Below are positions 45,973 through 58,037 of a stretch of 64,000 nt of DNA, piece after piece. This DNA is from Rhyzopertha dominica (taxonomy: Eukaryota; Arthropoda; Insecta; Coleoptera; Bostrichidae): NCBI GenBank assembly GCA_025024175.1, contig QCXZ01000041.1:20827786-20891785 (forward strand), read 5' to 3'. A program made the position numbers and the translations under genes. How positions within the stretch are numbered: position 1 is the first letter of the stretch; each line of letters begins with the position of its first letter. The notes beneath the pieces are model-generated. The model was not told the origin of the DNA and made no database searches. It worked only from the letters and a program-made list of their open reading frames with translations.

Positions 45973-46930
45973 GTAGTATTAAGATTGTAAATAGTATATA
46001 AATAGGAAAGTATTGTTAGATGTAATTAGTGAGTGAGTAGTTAGTACGTAGCCACTGTGATACTGATGTATCCGTTGCCCGCTTCTCTGCAAAGATCGAG
46101 GCCATGAAGAGTGAGCTGGAGCCAACGATGGAGGCAAAGAATGACTGGCAGACGTGCAGAACGACCAGGGAGAGGTCGCACTCGAGGCATTGTCCACACT
46201 CGAGAAAAAGCGGCAATGGATGCCACTGTCAGGAAAAGCATGGGAGAAGACCCAACAGGTGCCAGGCCTCCCATAGCGTGAAGAAATCGGAAAACGCTGC
46301 AGGGAATCACTAGCGACGGCAGGTGATTCTCCAAATCCTGCAACACGCCCTCTCTTTGTGCACGACAGAGGTATAAGAAGCAGTTTTTTGACAGACACAG
46401 GGGCAGATGTCTGCGTGTATCCACGATCACAAGTTCGAGGACCACGTCACAAGACAGCATATGAGTTTGCCGCCTCAAGCACCCCGTCAGTCAAAGTCCT
46501 AGTCTGCGACACAGCATATGCACCAATACTGGTAAAATTTCCTACTCTGATTAAGCCAAGCAGGCAGCTCACGTTCCCGAAACATGGAACAGTGTACCAC
46601 GTCGAGACCGCGCCCGGACGTCCAGTGTGTTGCAGATCCCAAAGACTAACGCTCGAGAAGCTGAATACAGCAGAGTAAGAGGTAGTATTAAGATTGTAAA
46701 TGGTATATAAATAGGAAAGTATTGTTAGACGTAATTAGTGAGTGAGTAGTTAGTACGTAGCCACTGTGATACTGATGTAGAATCGTAATAAATTGTGTAA
46801 CCCGCCATTTGATGTTTCCATCGAAACATCCCTGCCGGATGGACTAGCTACCCTACATTGGTAGCAGCAGTGGTAATTAACCACCACCGCAGATTGCTAT
46901 AATAAGAAGATCGTTCTGTTGGGCGTTTTG
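45973..46930 (+). mobile_element. Ty3/gypsy remnant: LTR piece, gag-protease piece, LTR plus PBS
   Basis: A direct repeat of about 95 bp (45973-46068 and 46682-46779, starting GTAGTATTAAGATTGTAAAT) brackets a gag-protease-RT fragment. After the second copy the LTR continues to about 46855 (CCCTACA), then TTGGTAGCAGCAGTGG, a PBS-like leader, follows. A PBS after the second LTR means it heads another internal region, so this is not a simple two-LTR insertion. It may be the scar of a tandem or recombined array. No duplication was identified. Confidence 0.6.
46340..46678 (+). pseudogene. Ty3/gypsy aspartic protease and RT start
   Basis: The frame reads FVHDRGIRSSFLTDTGADVC, containing the retropepsin active-site motif DTGAD, and continues to TVYHVETAPGRPVCCRSQRL, the segment that leads into RT in K02A2.6-like gypsy elements. 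A region between protease and RT is deleted, and the frame ends at the second LTR. Upstream, gag-like sequence is out of frame. Confidence 0.7.
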
Positions 46931-48024
46931 TGGCAAATTGAACGAATACCATAATTGTCAAAATTATGTCGTCCGTGGTGTTCCACTTTATTAAGAAAAG
47001 TATGAAATCTGAATCGTTTTATTTATTTCATCATCAAATTTCTGTATCCAAAAAGAAATTATTTACAATGAATGATATACCTAATGATAACTATAAACTG
47101 CTAACCTGAATTTTAATTTACTGAATGCAGACAATTAAAAATGCATATCATAGGTGAAATAAGTAAATTTTACATGTAACAGTTCCACTTTGTAATCTGT
47201 TTTAAAGCAATTTATTAGACCTTGTCCGAACATTTATGATACGTACATATAAAATTTACTCATTTAGTTAATTTGTGAACCATCAATTTTTGCTGCAGTG
47301 ATAAATTTCTTAATATGAAATTTTGAATAATGCTTCCCATTCACCGTTTCACCATCACGTCAGCTTTCAGACAGAGACAAGTGTGCGTACACATTCACTG
47401 CTCCGCGTGCAGGCATCAATTAAGCCTCAAATATAGTAGTACATGGTGCTTTAATTGCATTGTCGTAGGTTCTGTAATTGAATAGTGAGAAATCGCTCGG
47501 CATCTGTTACGATGGCATCATTTAGCGCATGGCGGTGGAAACATAATGGCAAATCGTAAAGGTTAATGCGCTGTAGTTGTTAATCGCTCAGGAGGTAATA
47601 ACGGGAATGGCACCATTGTTTTATGATCACTGAGACCAATTAGATCATTGTGAAGGGTTTGGGGACCCGCTCATTTCAGTTATCAGGCATATGCGAAGTG
47701 TTTAGGAATTATTGATGTATGTAAATGTTTATCTATCTAATTGCAATAGCGCGTATGGATGCATTGAGTTTATTGAATGCTATAGTAATTATACGACGTA
47801 CGGTTTACGTAGCTATGGCGCTGTAATAAAGAAAACCAGGTGGATAATTGTCTTTTGTTGTTTGTTTCCCTATATAACAACAAAAACGTTGGACTACTTT
47901 ATATGAAAGAGTCACCTGCCGACTCCACCATATTGGAACAAACCTAAAATAAGCATATTGCAAGCGTATAATTAGTAAATATTACTCAACTTTGAAGTGT
48001 ATTATACAATTACTATAACTGAAA
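46931..48024. other. unassigned DNA
   Basis: No gene was recognised. The block 47340-47690 has balanced composition and no repeat character. The short frame at 47712-47906 is not supported. Confidence 0.4.
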
Positions 48025-48489
48025 TGGTAGGTGTGTCTTTTACTCCAACATTCCTTTATTAACTGCGTTACCGGCTTCGAGGTTTAATGTAACCTCATCA
48101 CCAGGCTACAAAATTAAAGTATATACATATACATAGGAAAAAAATACAAATTAATATAACTTACAATAGTTATATCATTTGGTCATTTTTATATTGACAG
48201 TTTTTCATTGCCACCTGAACGCTAAACTTTCACAAAAGACTGTTTATTAAAGATGATGGTTCGAAAATTATTTGGGAATTTTGGGTTATTTCGTCACTGC
48301 ATTTGTATGATCTGATAATTTCCAAAATTTCTAATGAGTTTAATAAGTCGTCCTTTTGCTGAATACGTAAAATATTAACATTACTATTAATTTCAAAACT
48401 GTTACCGGTTCTCTGTATCTAAAAGATGGTTTGCGAACAATGAATAATTTAGTTGCTGATGATGATTTTTTCAATTACAATAATACAAC

Positions 48490-49060
48490 TTAAGTGCAAA
48501 AATCTTTACCAATGGGAAGACCTTTATCGCCCATTTTGGTTGATATATATATGGGCAATTATGAATGAAAAATCATAATGAATAATTTAAATATTTATAG
48601 AAATAACATTTTATTTTACAAAAGATATGTTGACGACATTCTAGGTATTTGGACAGGTAGTTTAGAAGAATTAAAAAATTTTGTTAACCACCTGAACGCT
48701 AAAAAATAAAAAGAAATCAACTATTCAATTTGATTTGGAATTTTGAAATGAAAACATTAATTTTTTTAGATATTTCATTAGAAAAAATTAATTGTAAAAT
48801 TGAATTTAATATATTTAGAAATCAACTACCACTGGAATATCTATACACAGTAGGTACGTCTTTGCATCCATCGCAATACAAAATAGCCATTTTACACAGT
48901 AATTTAAATAGATTGTTAAAAGTACCTTTAAATAAAATTAAGTTTAATAATGAATTAAGTATAATGAAAAAGATAGCAGAAGTTAACGATATACAAGCTA
49001 AAACAGTAGACAAATTATTGAATAAGAAACTACGTAATAAATTAATAATAATAAAATAAT
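48490..49060 (+). pseudogene. Penelope-like reverse transcriptase
   Basis: LPMGRPLSPILVDIYMGNYE (about 48514-48573) is the conserved Penelope RT motif region. A stop follows, then YKRYVDDILGIWTGSLEELK with the catalytic YVDD near 48629-48640. After another stop and frameshift, FLDISLEKINCKIEFNIFR and PSQYKIAILHSNLNRLL cover the RT thumb. N-terminal RT motifs are absent because the element is 5'-truncated at the inversion. Confidence 0.85.
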
Positions 49061-49239
49061 AATTTCCTATTATGAATACTTCGGAATCCAATAAAAAAAA
49101 ATTTCTATTTCTTACATAGGCAACATTAGCAACAAAATTAGAAAAAATTTAAATAAAGAAAACTTATTAATCACTTTTAAACCCATTATAATCTTCCTTA
49201 AAAAAAGCTTCTTTTAATAATAAAGATACAGTTCCTGTA

Positions 49240-49545
49240 CTTAATAAATGTGGGGTATATAAATTGAGATACAAAGACTGTAACTGTGGTTACGTTGGTA
49301 GAACATTTAGAAATTTCGGTATAAGAATAAAAGAGCATGTAAGATATTGGCGAATGCAACAAAATTATTAATTGTTCACAAACCATCTTTTAGATACAGG
49401 GCACAGTTTTGAAATTAATATTATTAATATTATTAGATCATGCAAATGCCCTGATGAAATAACCCTAAATATCCAAATAAAGTTCGAACCAACATCGTTA
49501 ATAAACAGTCTTTTTTGAAAGTTTAGAGTTTAGGTAGCAATGAAA
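49240..49545 (+). pseudogene. GIY-YIG endonuclease domain of the Penelope-like element
   Basis: CGVYKLRYKDCNCGYVGRTF followed by RIKEHVRYW gives the GIY...YIG core (here GVY and YVG), the catalytic Arg region and the Cys residues typical of Penelope endonucleases, which cut target DNA for integration. The C-terminal part HLLDTGHSFEINI follows after a stop. It sits just behind the RT, as in canonical elements. Confidence 0.8.
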
Positions 49546-49748
49546 AAAATGTCAATGTAAAAATGACAAAATGATATTACTATNGTAAGTTCCATTAATT
49601 AGTATTTTTGACTTACAACTTCTCAGGCCCCTTTCTACTCAAGACCGCGAGAGGCTTACAAAAATAGCGGATTCGCAGCTGCGAGTTCAGTTAAGATCTC
49701 CTTCAGGTTTGGACCACTTTTCCAAAGCAAGTTTTGTGTTAAACTTAC

Positions 49749-49817
49749 CAACTGCTCCTATCCGCTCAGGGATAGAGTAAACCTGTGGTAGTTCTGCATA
49801 GATAATTTCCTGGCTTG
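49749..49817 (-). other. candidate 69-nt exon, possibly upstream in the adhesion gene
   Basis: On the minus strand a strong acceptor (TCGCTTTTCTCAG) and donor (TTG|GTAAGT) flank 69 nt with one open frame, SQEIIYAELPQVYSIPERIG. The exon begins and ends in phase 1, which is the phase required by the Ig exon at 36106-36290. It has no domain signature, so membership of that gene rests only on strand, order and phase. Confidence 0.35.
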
Positions 49818-52512
49818 CTGAGAAAAGCGACATTTACAATTATCACCTGCTGACGCGTCTGTTCTATTTCTCCCGTTTTCAAGAATACCAAATTTCAGGT
49901 GGAAAAATTAAGATGCGAAAATGGTCAAATTCTCACGCTGGGACTACTTTCGCATAGGAATTCATTTCCTATGCACTCGAGAATAGGGCCCCTGGAGGTA
50001 TGCGGGGCCCCCTCCTTGTTGTCCCTGATTCCGTCCACCAACTCCAGAACTCCACGTACGGCTAGAGAGTAGCCTCCTCCACTTACAATAGGAGAATTTA
50101 TCGACCGTTGGTGGCGCTTGTGTGGCTTTGCAAATGGCGGAAATAAACAGTACTTGCTATTATAATATACTCGTCTGTATCGCATAATGAAACAGATGGG
50201 TTCGCAAACGAGTATATTCAATATAATTATTTCAAAGAAACTGGTAATGGTAACCAAAACACACTCGTGGCAATAACCTATGTGATAACCGCTTAACCAC
50301 ATAACCGCATATTACTATTACAATATATCACACACGCTTTTTGTGTTTACATGTATCCTCTTTTTCTTAATAATATTCACTGCCCACGATTTAAAAATGC
50401 TAATACGATATAACAAAAACAACCCTATTACACAACAATCCCGCCTTATTCCAGCATTAAAGTACTGTTCTTAATATTTTATGTATCTGCCGCCAGATGT
50501 CGTGTCACTATTGTAAACGTGCCTATAGGTATGCCGTTGTCTAGTATGGCCAGAACTTAACGACAGGTGACACAACAAGAACAGTTACTAAATATCAGTT
50601 CTTCAGTTCTCGCGTTATGATTCCTGCTGCACGCTTGCATGGCACTGCTGCCTTTTTCCCAGACACAACTATACCGTTGGCGGGCGCACGATTACCGGCA
50701 ACACTCGATCTTTATCACCTTTTCGTCTTTCGCAAAATCCAGAGTCGGCGACTCCGCCCGTGGCTCTCTGAACAGGCTGGCTAAAAACTATTCTCTCCCG
50801 AAACCAGTGAGTACTCGTTCGAAGTTCGCCTACGAACATCGAACACCTGCCGTTGACGACCAGCATCTTCCGTTGCCGCACACGACCAACTACAAACTAA
50901 AACTAACATTGTTGCCGGACGCACCTTTTTATCCGAAGCACGCACGGATCGATTACAAACTGGCAACGCGGTGCTAGATGCTAGTATCCAAATGAGGTAC
51001 AAAGGAACTACGTAACATAACGACGCAAGAATATTACTTGATTTTACTGATTTTCTGCGGGTACTAGGTGCTATACTGAACTTGCAGTTATAAGGAACCT
51101 TTTTATTTTTATCTTGTGACTGGCAATTTTTCAATTTCCGTATATGTTATGCCTCCTATGTCTTGCCCTACTGGTGATATTTTGGATTAGACCGCTGCAG
51201 GCTTTATTTAGCGTGACTTTTTGTTGGTAATGCGTTTATTTATTTTTAACCAGCCTTGCATTTCTTGCATTAGACAAGATAAGATAGAGAAAAATGCAAG
51301 AATCTTGCGAAACAGTAGTACCGTGTGTGATGGGCTCTTAGACAAGGTTGAGCTGGGATGACTCTAGAGGCCACGAAAATGTGTGTGTGAAAGGGTAGCT
51401 AATTTTAATTTAAGAGGGGCGTTTACCTAGAGCGAATCGGGTCATTTTAAGCACCTACCGTTTTACATTTTACCGAGTTATTCGAAACTTTTTTGAAATT
51501 TCGACATGGCAATGACAAAAGATGTAGCTACAACGTAGAGTTCGAGTTTTTTCTGAATTTGGTAGGGTAATGTAAATATTTGTTGTTATATTTTGCTTAA
51601 AAATGCGTATTTTTGGCGAGCTATTTCTCGAAAACTAAGGCACATAAACGAAAAATTCGAACTCCACGTTGTAGCTACATATTTCTTTATACACTACCAA
51701 AAACATGAATACGATAAATGAGTAAAAGCATTCAAAAAATCTAAAACCGCAAACCCTTTCGCACGAGTCCGTCATGAGAGTGGAATGCGAATGCCCATCC
51801 CCACCAGGTCCGTCGTGTGGCATCCAGTGAACAGTGAGGCTAAGATACAATCCTGTCGGGAGTGATCGAGCGGTATACGATCTATTCCGATATGACTGGA
51901 TTTCTAAGGTTGTATGTCTCATTATTACACGTGACAAGTTTAATGTTAAAAGCTCTTTCACATTAATTTAGTGTCTGCTGAAGCAATGGGGAGGCGGAAG
52001 GAAAATTATTATAAAAGTTCCTCCAGAAATCATTGTCGACATGCAGTTAGAATGAAATGTTATATAGTTCATATTTACAGAAATAAATGGGTTATTCCAT
52101 ATTTTGAATAACCTGGTATAATATCATAGTAAGTTACTAATATCATGTTTACTTTTTATGCACACCCTACTACAGTCAGCAATTTTCCGAATATTAGTTT
52201 AGCCCGTCTGTTGCTCGTACGATCTTTGCGTGATTTCAACCTATCGGCTACCCTCTTACGTCCCATGTCCCGCTGGTAATATGGGTTGCATAGTTTACAT
52301 TTCTGCCCGATCGCTCCAAGTAAATGTCCCTCTTAAGCGACTAGAAAAAGGTAGACTGTTTGTTTGGTTCAATGTGCAAAGAAATTTCAAACACCAAAAA
52401 ATATATTAGCAATCAAGATAAGATATATCCTGAACGCCGAAGCTGGACAACTAGCTGTCAGCAAAAGTACAATATTACATCCTACATTAGGTCCGGTAGG
52501 AAGCGCTTGACA
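49818..52512. other. unassigned DNA with a GC-rich block and an inverted repeat
   Basis: Bases 49930-50140 and 50480-51000 are GC-richer than the surroundings. Several overlapping frames exist (for example 50639-50977), but no protein family is recognised. They could be pieces of long LTRs or of an unknown gene. An inverted repeat lies at 51522-51680. Confidence 0.45.
51522..51680. repeat. inverted repeat with 30-bp arms
   Basis: ATGTAGCTACAACGTAGAGT at 51522 pairs with ACTCCACGTTGTAGCTACAT ending at 51680, and the arms extend inward through TTCGAG/TTCGAA. About 98 bp separate them. It may be the inner part of a degraded DNA transposon. Confidence 0.7.
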
Positions 52513-53339
52513 TTAAGAGGGATACGAAGTACCGAAATTTAGAGCTTTACGGGATTTACTGTACAGGGCTCAGTTTTGCACCGATTTCGACAAGCGAGGA
52601 CTTAGTCGAGAGATGAAAGAACGTTCTACAGTTTGGCTTGATTACATTTCTGATAAATGTTACAGCTGATCGTTAAGAAATTATTGAAATTGGCTAATTA
52701 TATCCACATTTGATAGCCACATAAATCGCTTTCAACAACAGTTAATGAAAATTTAATCAAGCCAAACTGTAGTTCAATGTTTCCATTACGTATGTTTCAA
52801 ATCTGGACGGGATTGGAAAAAGAACAATTTAGTTATGTTAAACCCAGTAATGGTCTACATGCCGATATTTTTGGTGTTCTGCGGCCCGTCGCTATCCCCA
52901 CTATTTTCTTCTGGCAGCTGCCAGGCCGGTGTTGTCGATGAGCGACGGGAATCGGAAATGTCCGAGCGTGAACAGTCACTTCATGATTTAGTTACTTGTT
53001 TTGGCGCGATATTACAAATCTAGCCAACTGTACAGTCAATATGGGTAAAAGCGAAAACAAATGTACGGCAAGGATCACACACGATAAAATGAAGGAAACG
53101 TCACAAATAAAAAATAGCTTACGAAGTTTGTACAATGAATTCTATAATATATAGACGATAGCGATATAAGTATAATACAAATCCAACATATTAAATTATA
53201 ATGCAAACATTCATTTATGATCATGCAACTGCCTGAAATGAATACCGGTAATATAATATTATTGAACCAATAAGTCGCTATAGCGTATTTATTCCCAAAA
53301 GCTCTAAATGTTAATTCCTAAAAATGGTTTCTTTCACAT

Positions 53340-54500
53340 GCACCTGTATACTGTATTCAACAAAGTTCTCAAGTATTATATTTATATTATATTAATGTTT
53401 TACTATTATAATGGGATCGGTTTTGAAGTATAACGAGACCTCATCCGCAAGCCACTTGTTATAATTTAATAAAATATACCTACACATACATAATATAACC
53501 ATTAATACAACTTAAAAATAATTATTCCTGTTATTAACTTTCTTTTTAGCAATATGTTGGACACGTTTCGAAAATATCATTAATTAATAACTTAGGTAAA
53601 AGACTAGTAGTGTGTGTGTTTAAAGTTGTCTTATTGAGATATTTCCAGTAAGTTTAATCATTGCCTGAAGATAGAAAATTTTAACAGTAATATTAAATTA
53701 AAAATTGTGTTCTGTGTATCTAAAAGATATTTCAATTTTTGTCTGGCATCTGAACGATATTATCTTTATTAATTAAAAGAATTTTGCCTAATGTTATTTA
53801 TTTTTGTTACCTAGGAAATGCAAAAGAATTTTTTATTTGATTGTAAATTAATTTTTATATACATTTATTACGTAGTATTATTTAATAAATTACCAATTTA
53901 TTCTATTACATGTAATAATAATTCTTGATTACATTTAGTTTTAAGTTAAGGTAGTTATAAGAGTTTATTTAAATTATTAGACAAAATAGCTGAAGTATAT
54001 TGCATTGGTTGCAGTGCGTAATAGTATGGATATTTTAGTGGTACAGAAAATTCTCTTTGATAAAGAAGTCTGGAAGCTGGAAAGATGTGGAATATACGAA
54101 TTAAGATGCAACAGTTGGAAGAGTCTATAGGGATTTTATTCATAAGAACATCTCAAGTTATGAAGATTGCTACAAAATTATTAAAGTTATATCGAAACGT
54201 CTTGGGATACAAGACATAATTTTGAAATAATACCGATACTGAAATTTTACATATTCAGCAAAGGTAGGTATTAAACTTACTAGAAATTTTTAAGATAAAA
54301 ACACGATCTTGATGAGGCTTTTTTGAGAGTTTGACGAACATGCTCAATACTGCGATAAGAAGTTTTCTAATAGTTATATGGTCAAAATTTAAGTTGCTTG
54401 CAGAAATAATTAAGTTCCATTAATAACTGTTTTGTGTTTAATGGCTTAGTTATTATTTATATTATGCTTTATTAAAATGAAGATGTGATTTGAGGAAGAG
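53340..54500 (-). pseudogene. Penelope-like element remnant inside the TTAA transposon
   Basis: On the minus strand the RT thumb (QPMQYTSAILSNNLNKLL, 53955-54015) continues into sequence resembling the 3' end of the element at 48025. GATGAGGTCTC...CTTCAAAACCG at 53427-53463 is a hairpin like the other Penelope ends. The inverted 3' end with a degraded GIY-YIG domain lies at about 54060-54500 on the plus strand. Frames are broken throughout. Confidence 0.6.
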
Positions 54501-54533
54501 GTCTTGTTGATTGTTCGACCTTTTGGTTTAATA

Positions 54534-55310
54534 AATTAAGTAAACCCTTTTTTCAGTGCCAAGCTTTAGTCTTTGTTTAAGACGTCATCAGGGCTTCTAC
54601 TATAAATTTGCAATGGAGTAAGCATATAATAACAATAATAGGTTTTACGTAAATCTTACCGAAAGTGACATTAATTTTAAGTGAGTTTTATGTTGTGAAT
54701 AATTTTCCCAATATAGGTACCATGTAATTTCTTCTTCTTTCTGTGTTTCAGTAGTTCGTATTAACAAGACATATATGGATTAATCGTAGAACATTAAAAT
54801 ACAGCTAAAAATTGTATCTACGTTTAAATTCAACACAACTCAACTGAAAAGACAGAAATATAGACAGTGTCAATATGTCGGCGTCAAAAATCACAGCAAC
54901 ATTTTCTAGTATTTTATATACAGTTAATTATTCAAAATCTGTTCAGATTTGAAAGTTCTGATAACTTTTTTTTTGTTCTGTTGAACTTAAACGTACAATT
55001 TTAAGCTGTACTTTAATGTTCTGCGATTAATTCATCTGTTTCTTCTTAATACGAACTACTGAAACACAGGAAGAAGAAAATATATGTTGGGAAAATAATT
55101 AACAACATAAAACTCCTTAAAATTAATCTCACTTTCAATAAGATTTACGTAAAACTTATTATTGTTATTATATGTTTACTTTATTGTAAATTTATTGTAG
55201 AAGCTCTGATGATGTCTCAAATAAAGACGAAAGCTTGGCACTGAGAAAAGAGTTTACTTAATTTATTAAACCAAAAGGTCGAATACACCCTATTTCTGAA
55301 GCTTGGTCTC
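54534..55310. repeat. long palindrome of Penelope termini
   Basis: Bases 54534-54880 return in inverted orientation at about 54960-55310 (for example AAGCTTTAGTCTTTGT at 54563 against the inverted GCTTGGCACTGAG region at 55233, and ATTAATCGTAGAACATTAAA at 54779 against the inverted block at 55010). Arms are about 350 bp with a centre near 54920, a head-to-head pair of element ends. Confidence 0.7.
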
Positions 55311-56542
55311 ATTATATATAGATATCGAAACTGGTCGCACCAAAACATTAAAATGAGTTAACACTATAACACGTCTTGTTATACATACTTATCTTGCAAT
55401 GATATGAAGCTCCAAAGTTGGGTATATTTTACCATTTACTATTTTTTAAATATTGATTCATTTCAAACCAAAATGCGATTTAATAAGAATCATGGGCAAT
55501 CCTTTTAGTTTAAAGCTAATTAGGTTTGTATGTTTTACTTCACTATTACCGCATTGCCCTAAATAACATGTAATATGTATGTAACAATACATATTACATT
55601 GTCTTATCAGAAATGCTACAGAAGAAACCAGAACGGGACAAATATAGTTCATTCGAAGGCCTTATTAAAATCATTTTCGATTTTTTTACATCGGTTAAAT
55701 TACCATTTTTGTATGTGGATTTATGAAATTAATGTTTTGATAATAACGGTCGCATTTTGTTTAAAATTTAATCATTTTTGTTGGTTAGTTTCAAAAACTA
55801 CCTACGCACTCGAAGGGTTCAAACACTGATTACCGCTGGCGAGTACCCTGTAGGTAGAAATAGAAATGCAAATGTTACACTTAAAAACAACCACCCTCCG
55901 GTAAGTAACTATTGGTAATAAATGAAATAAGCAATTTTATGTAAGCGAATCTTTGACAATAGGTTAGCAACCTTCCAATAAAAATGGAAAACAAATACTC
56001 ATGTAGGTACAACATTTTAAGTGGTGCATCGGAATATGCTACAGAAAATGTGCGTTTAAAAATAAAGTTGCATACTGCGCTGAAATATTTAACATTGTAT
56101 GTCTGACAATATATATTTAGAAAATATCAGTATTCATAAACTTCGATTTGGTATATTACAAATTTCTGTATCGTAAGCCCTAGAGATTTCGCAGTAATGA
56201 CTAATTTATGATCATGCAGTTTGAGAAAATTAATTTTAATATTAAAAAGTAAATTAATTAGTGTTAAAAATAGCCATTTTAGTAGTGGAGCGTGAAGCAC
56301 AACAGTCCGAAATATGGCTAGACATCAGCAAAAANAATGAAAACCACTATANTAATACTGATCCTGTAGACGCGCCACAGATATTCGTCCACATGCCAAA
56401 ACCGGCCAGTGCAGCGCTATGATTTTACGGCGAGAAGTATTCCCCTGACTTCACTACACCCCTACTCTTGTATATTGGTGGGGACGCTCAGCGTCTTGAA
56501 ACGCGAATTTACGGCAACGCGCGGTCTTCGTATCCCTCTTAA

Positions 56543-58035
56543 GAATGCATGCTCACGTCAAGCAAATCAGTAAGGGGTCACTTATAACGCAACATTCAGC
56601 CAAAAAGTCGCTATATTCACAATCGTCGGACATTTGCGTCAGCAGGATCGGCAACATTCACTTAGCAACGTGAATCAGTGTGGAGTTAGATAACCTATAC
56701 TTTGTATATTTATGGTATCTTCGAAAAAAATAATAGATTTTTCCTGAGGAGTGCTGAAGTTTTGGAAAAGTAACAGATGACTAAAGGGCAATGAAGTAAT
56801 GGATCGGCTTGAAAAGTAACATATCTATTAAAATAGTAATAGCACTGGCAACCCTCCATAAACTACGTAGTGTTCCTGTATAGGGGAACACTAAAATTGC
56901 GTAATGTCGCTAGATAAATAGAGTACCGCAATTGTCGCCATATTCACTTCAAAAAGACGGGAAATTTGAATGTGGCAGAACCGGTATAATTTCATGTTGA
57001 AATGTTAGTTTGGAATTTTGTCAAAAACAAAAGATTTTGGGAAGTGCCGATGTTGAATATTCTTATGACTAATCGAGTAATAGAAGTACATTGCTACTTA
57101 AATAAACCTTCTCGTGAGTCGTGACCACTAAGCCTGAAATACAGCAACCTCGAGATGAAAATATGGCAAAAGCTAATAACGAGTATCTAAAAAAAGGATT
57201 CTGGTCTGATTTATTTTATAGCAGTAATAGGAGTCTCTTGTAAAAACTATTGAAGTATATAATCTCACCACCAAGTCTCGAAGTCCGATAATTATTGGCT
57301 ATGAAAAAAATATGTAACCAACAGAAATTTAAGAGCGAACGCCATGGATAGTGGCGATAGACAAATTTAGCACCGGTACCTACATGGTGTGCTTAGCCTC
57401 TACATATGATTGTTAGATCTTGTAATACAATATATGCAAGGTCCTGACAATTATAGTTATTTGCCAATCTCATATGGGATATGGGCAACATGAAATCACT
57501 AATGAGCGTAAATATATCATTTGATCTCCTGTCATAACCTCAACATACCTCACTGCTGCCTTCTGTGAAGATGTTTGTATCAAAAGTCGCTATTTTCGAC
57601 CCGAAATGTCAAAATATTAATTAAATGCGGTATTCTGTAAATCTAGGAACTTTAAAACTGCGCACACTTTCGCGCCATCTAGCGCCATCCCAGCCCCCTT
57701 GTCTATGAGCAAAAGCAGTATTGTGTGAAATATCTGCAAGCATAATTTCAATTATGTGGCGCCACAATTTGTACGATTGTTTGAAAATTAATGTATGCGA
57801 GAGATAAAGTATAACAGAAATGGAGTATCGTAGAAAATAGCTTGAATTAAATAGAGCAAATACGTAAACGCAACAACATATGGGGCGCTCTTTAACACAT
57901 AATTTCTAGTGTATTTATAGAAAACTGTTAAATATGTAAAGGTTTTATTACTTCTTATTGCATTCTTTTACTAGTATTATGTAAAAGTCAAGTAAAATAT
58001 ATAACGGTTTTTATAGCGGGCAATATAAATATTAT
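56543..58035. other. unassigned DNA
   Basis: No gene or element was recognised. CGCGCCATCTAGCGCCATCC near 57671 carries the CGCCATCT word also present near 63828, a word frequent in arthropod repeats. Confidence 0.4.
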
Positions 58036-58037
58036 TA

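Larger units (their letters stand above)
48025..49620 (+). mobile_element. Penelope-like retroelement with inverted head
   Basis: The sense body contains RT (48500-49060) and GIY-YIG (49240-49545) domains. The same 3' end seen at 49380-49620 is present in inverted orientation at about 48025-48440 (compare ACAGTCTTTT...AAAGTTTAG at 49506 with the reverse complement of 48222-48246). An inverted copy of the 3' end fused to a truncated body is the typical Penelope structure. The ends include a GGTGATGAGG...CTCGAAG hairpin (minus strand, 48080-48115) like a hammerhead core. The element is dead through stops and deletions. Unit boundaries are approximate. Confidence 0.8.
52517..56538 (-). mobile_element. 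TTAA-flanked transposon carrying a Penelope-like element, copy 2
   Basis: The 4022-bp element has the same GAGGGATACGAAG termini as 34095-35955, flanked by TTAA (52513-52516 and 56539-56542), in opposite orientation. Matching blocks are 52600-52851 to 35630-35880, 53892-54780 to 34680-35630, and 55960-56538 to 34095-34680. Copy 2 also has about 1 kb of additional Penelope sequence (52852-53891) and a 1.2-kb palindromic part (54780-55960). Both copies share the Penelope fragment at the same place, so it was inside before the element multiplied. No piggyBac transposase was seen. Confidence 0.8.

Noticed and set aside
46041..46478. Minus-strand 145-codon frame
   Set aside because: It is antisense to the gypsy gag-protease relic, which has recognisable motifs on the plus strand.
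50639..50977. 112-codon frame in a GC-rich block
   Set aside because: Overlapped by similar-sized frames on the other strand and without any domain signature. The GC rise itself creates open frames.
52852..53891. A separate insertion in TTAA copy 2
   Set aside because: Its sequence continues the Penelope element's 3' region, so a deletion in copy 1 is the simpler explanation.
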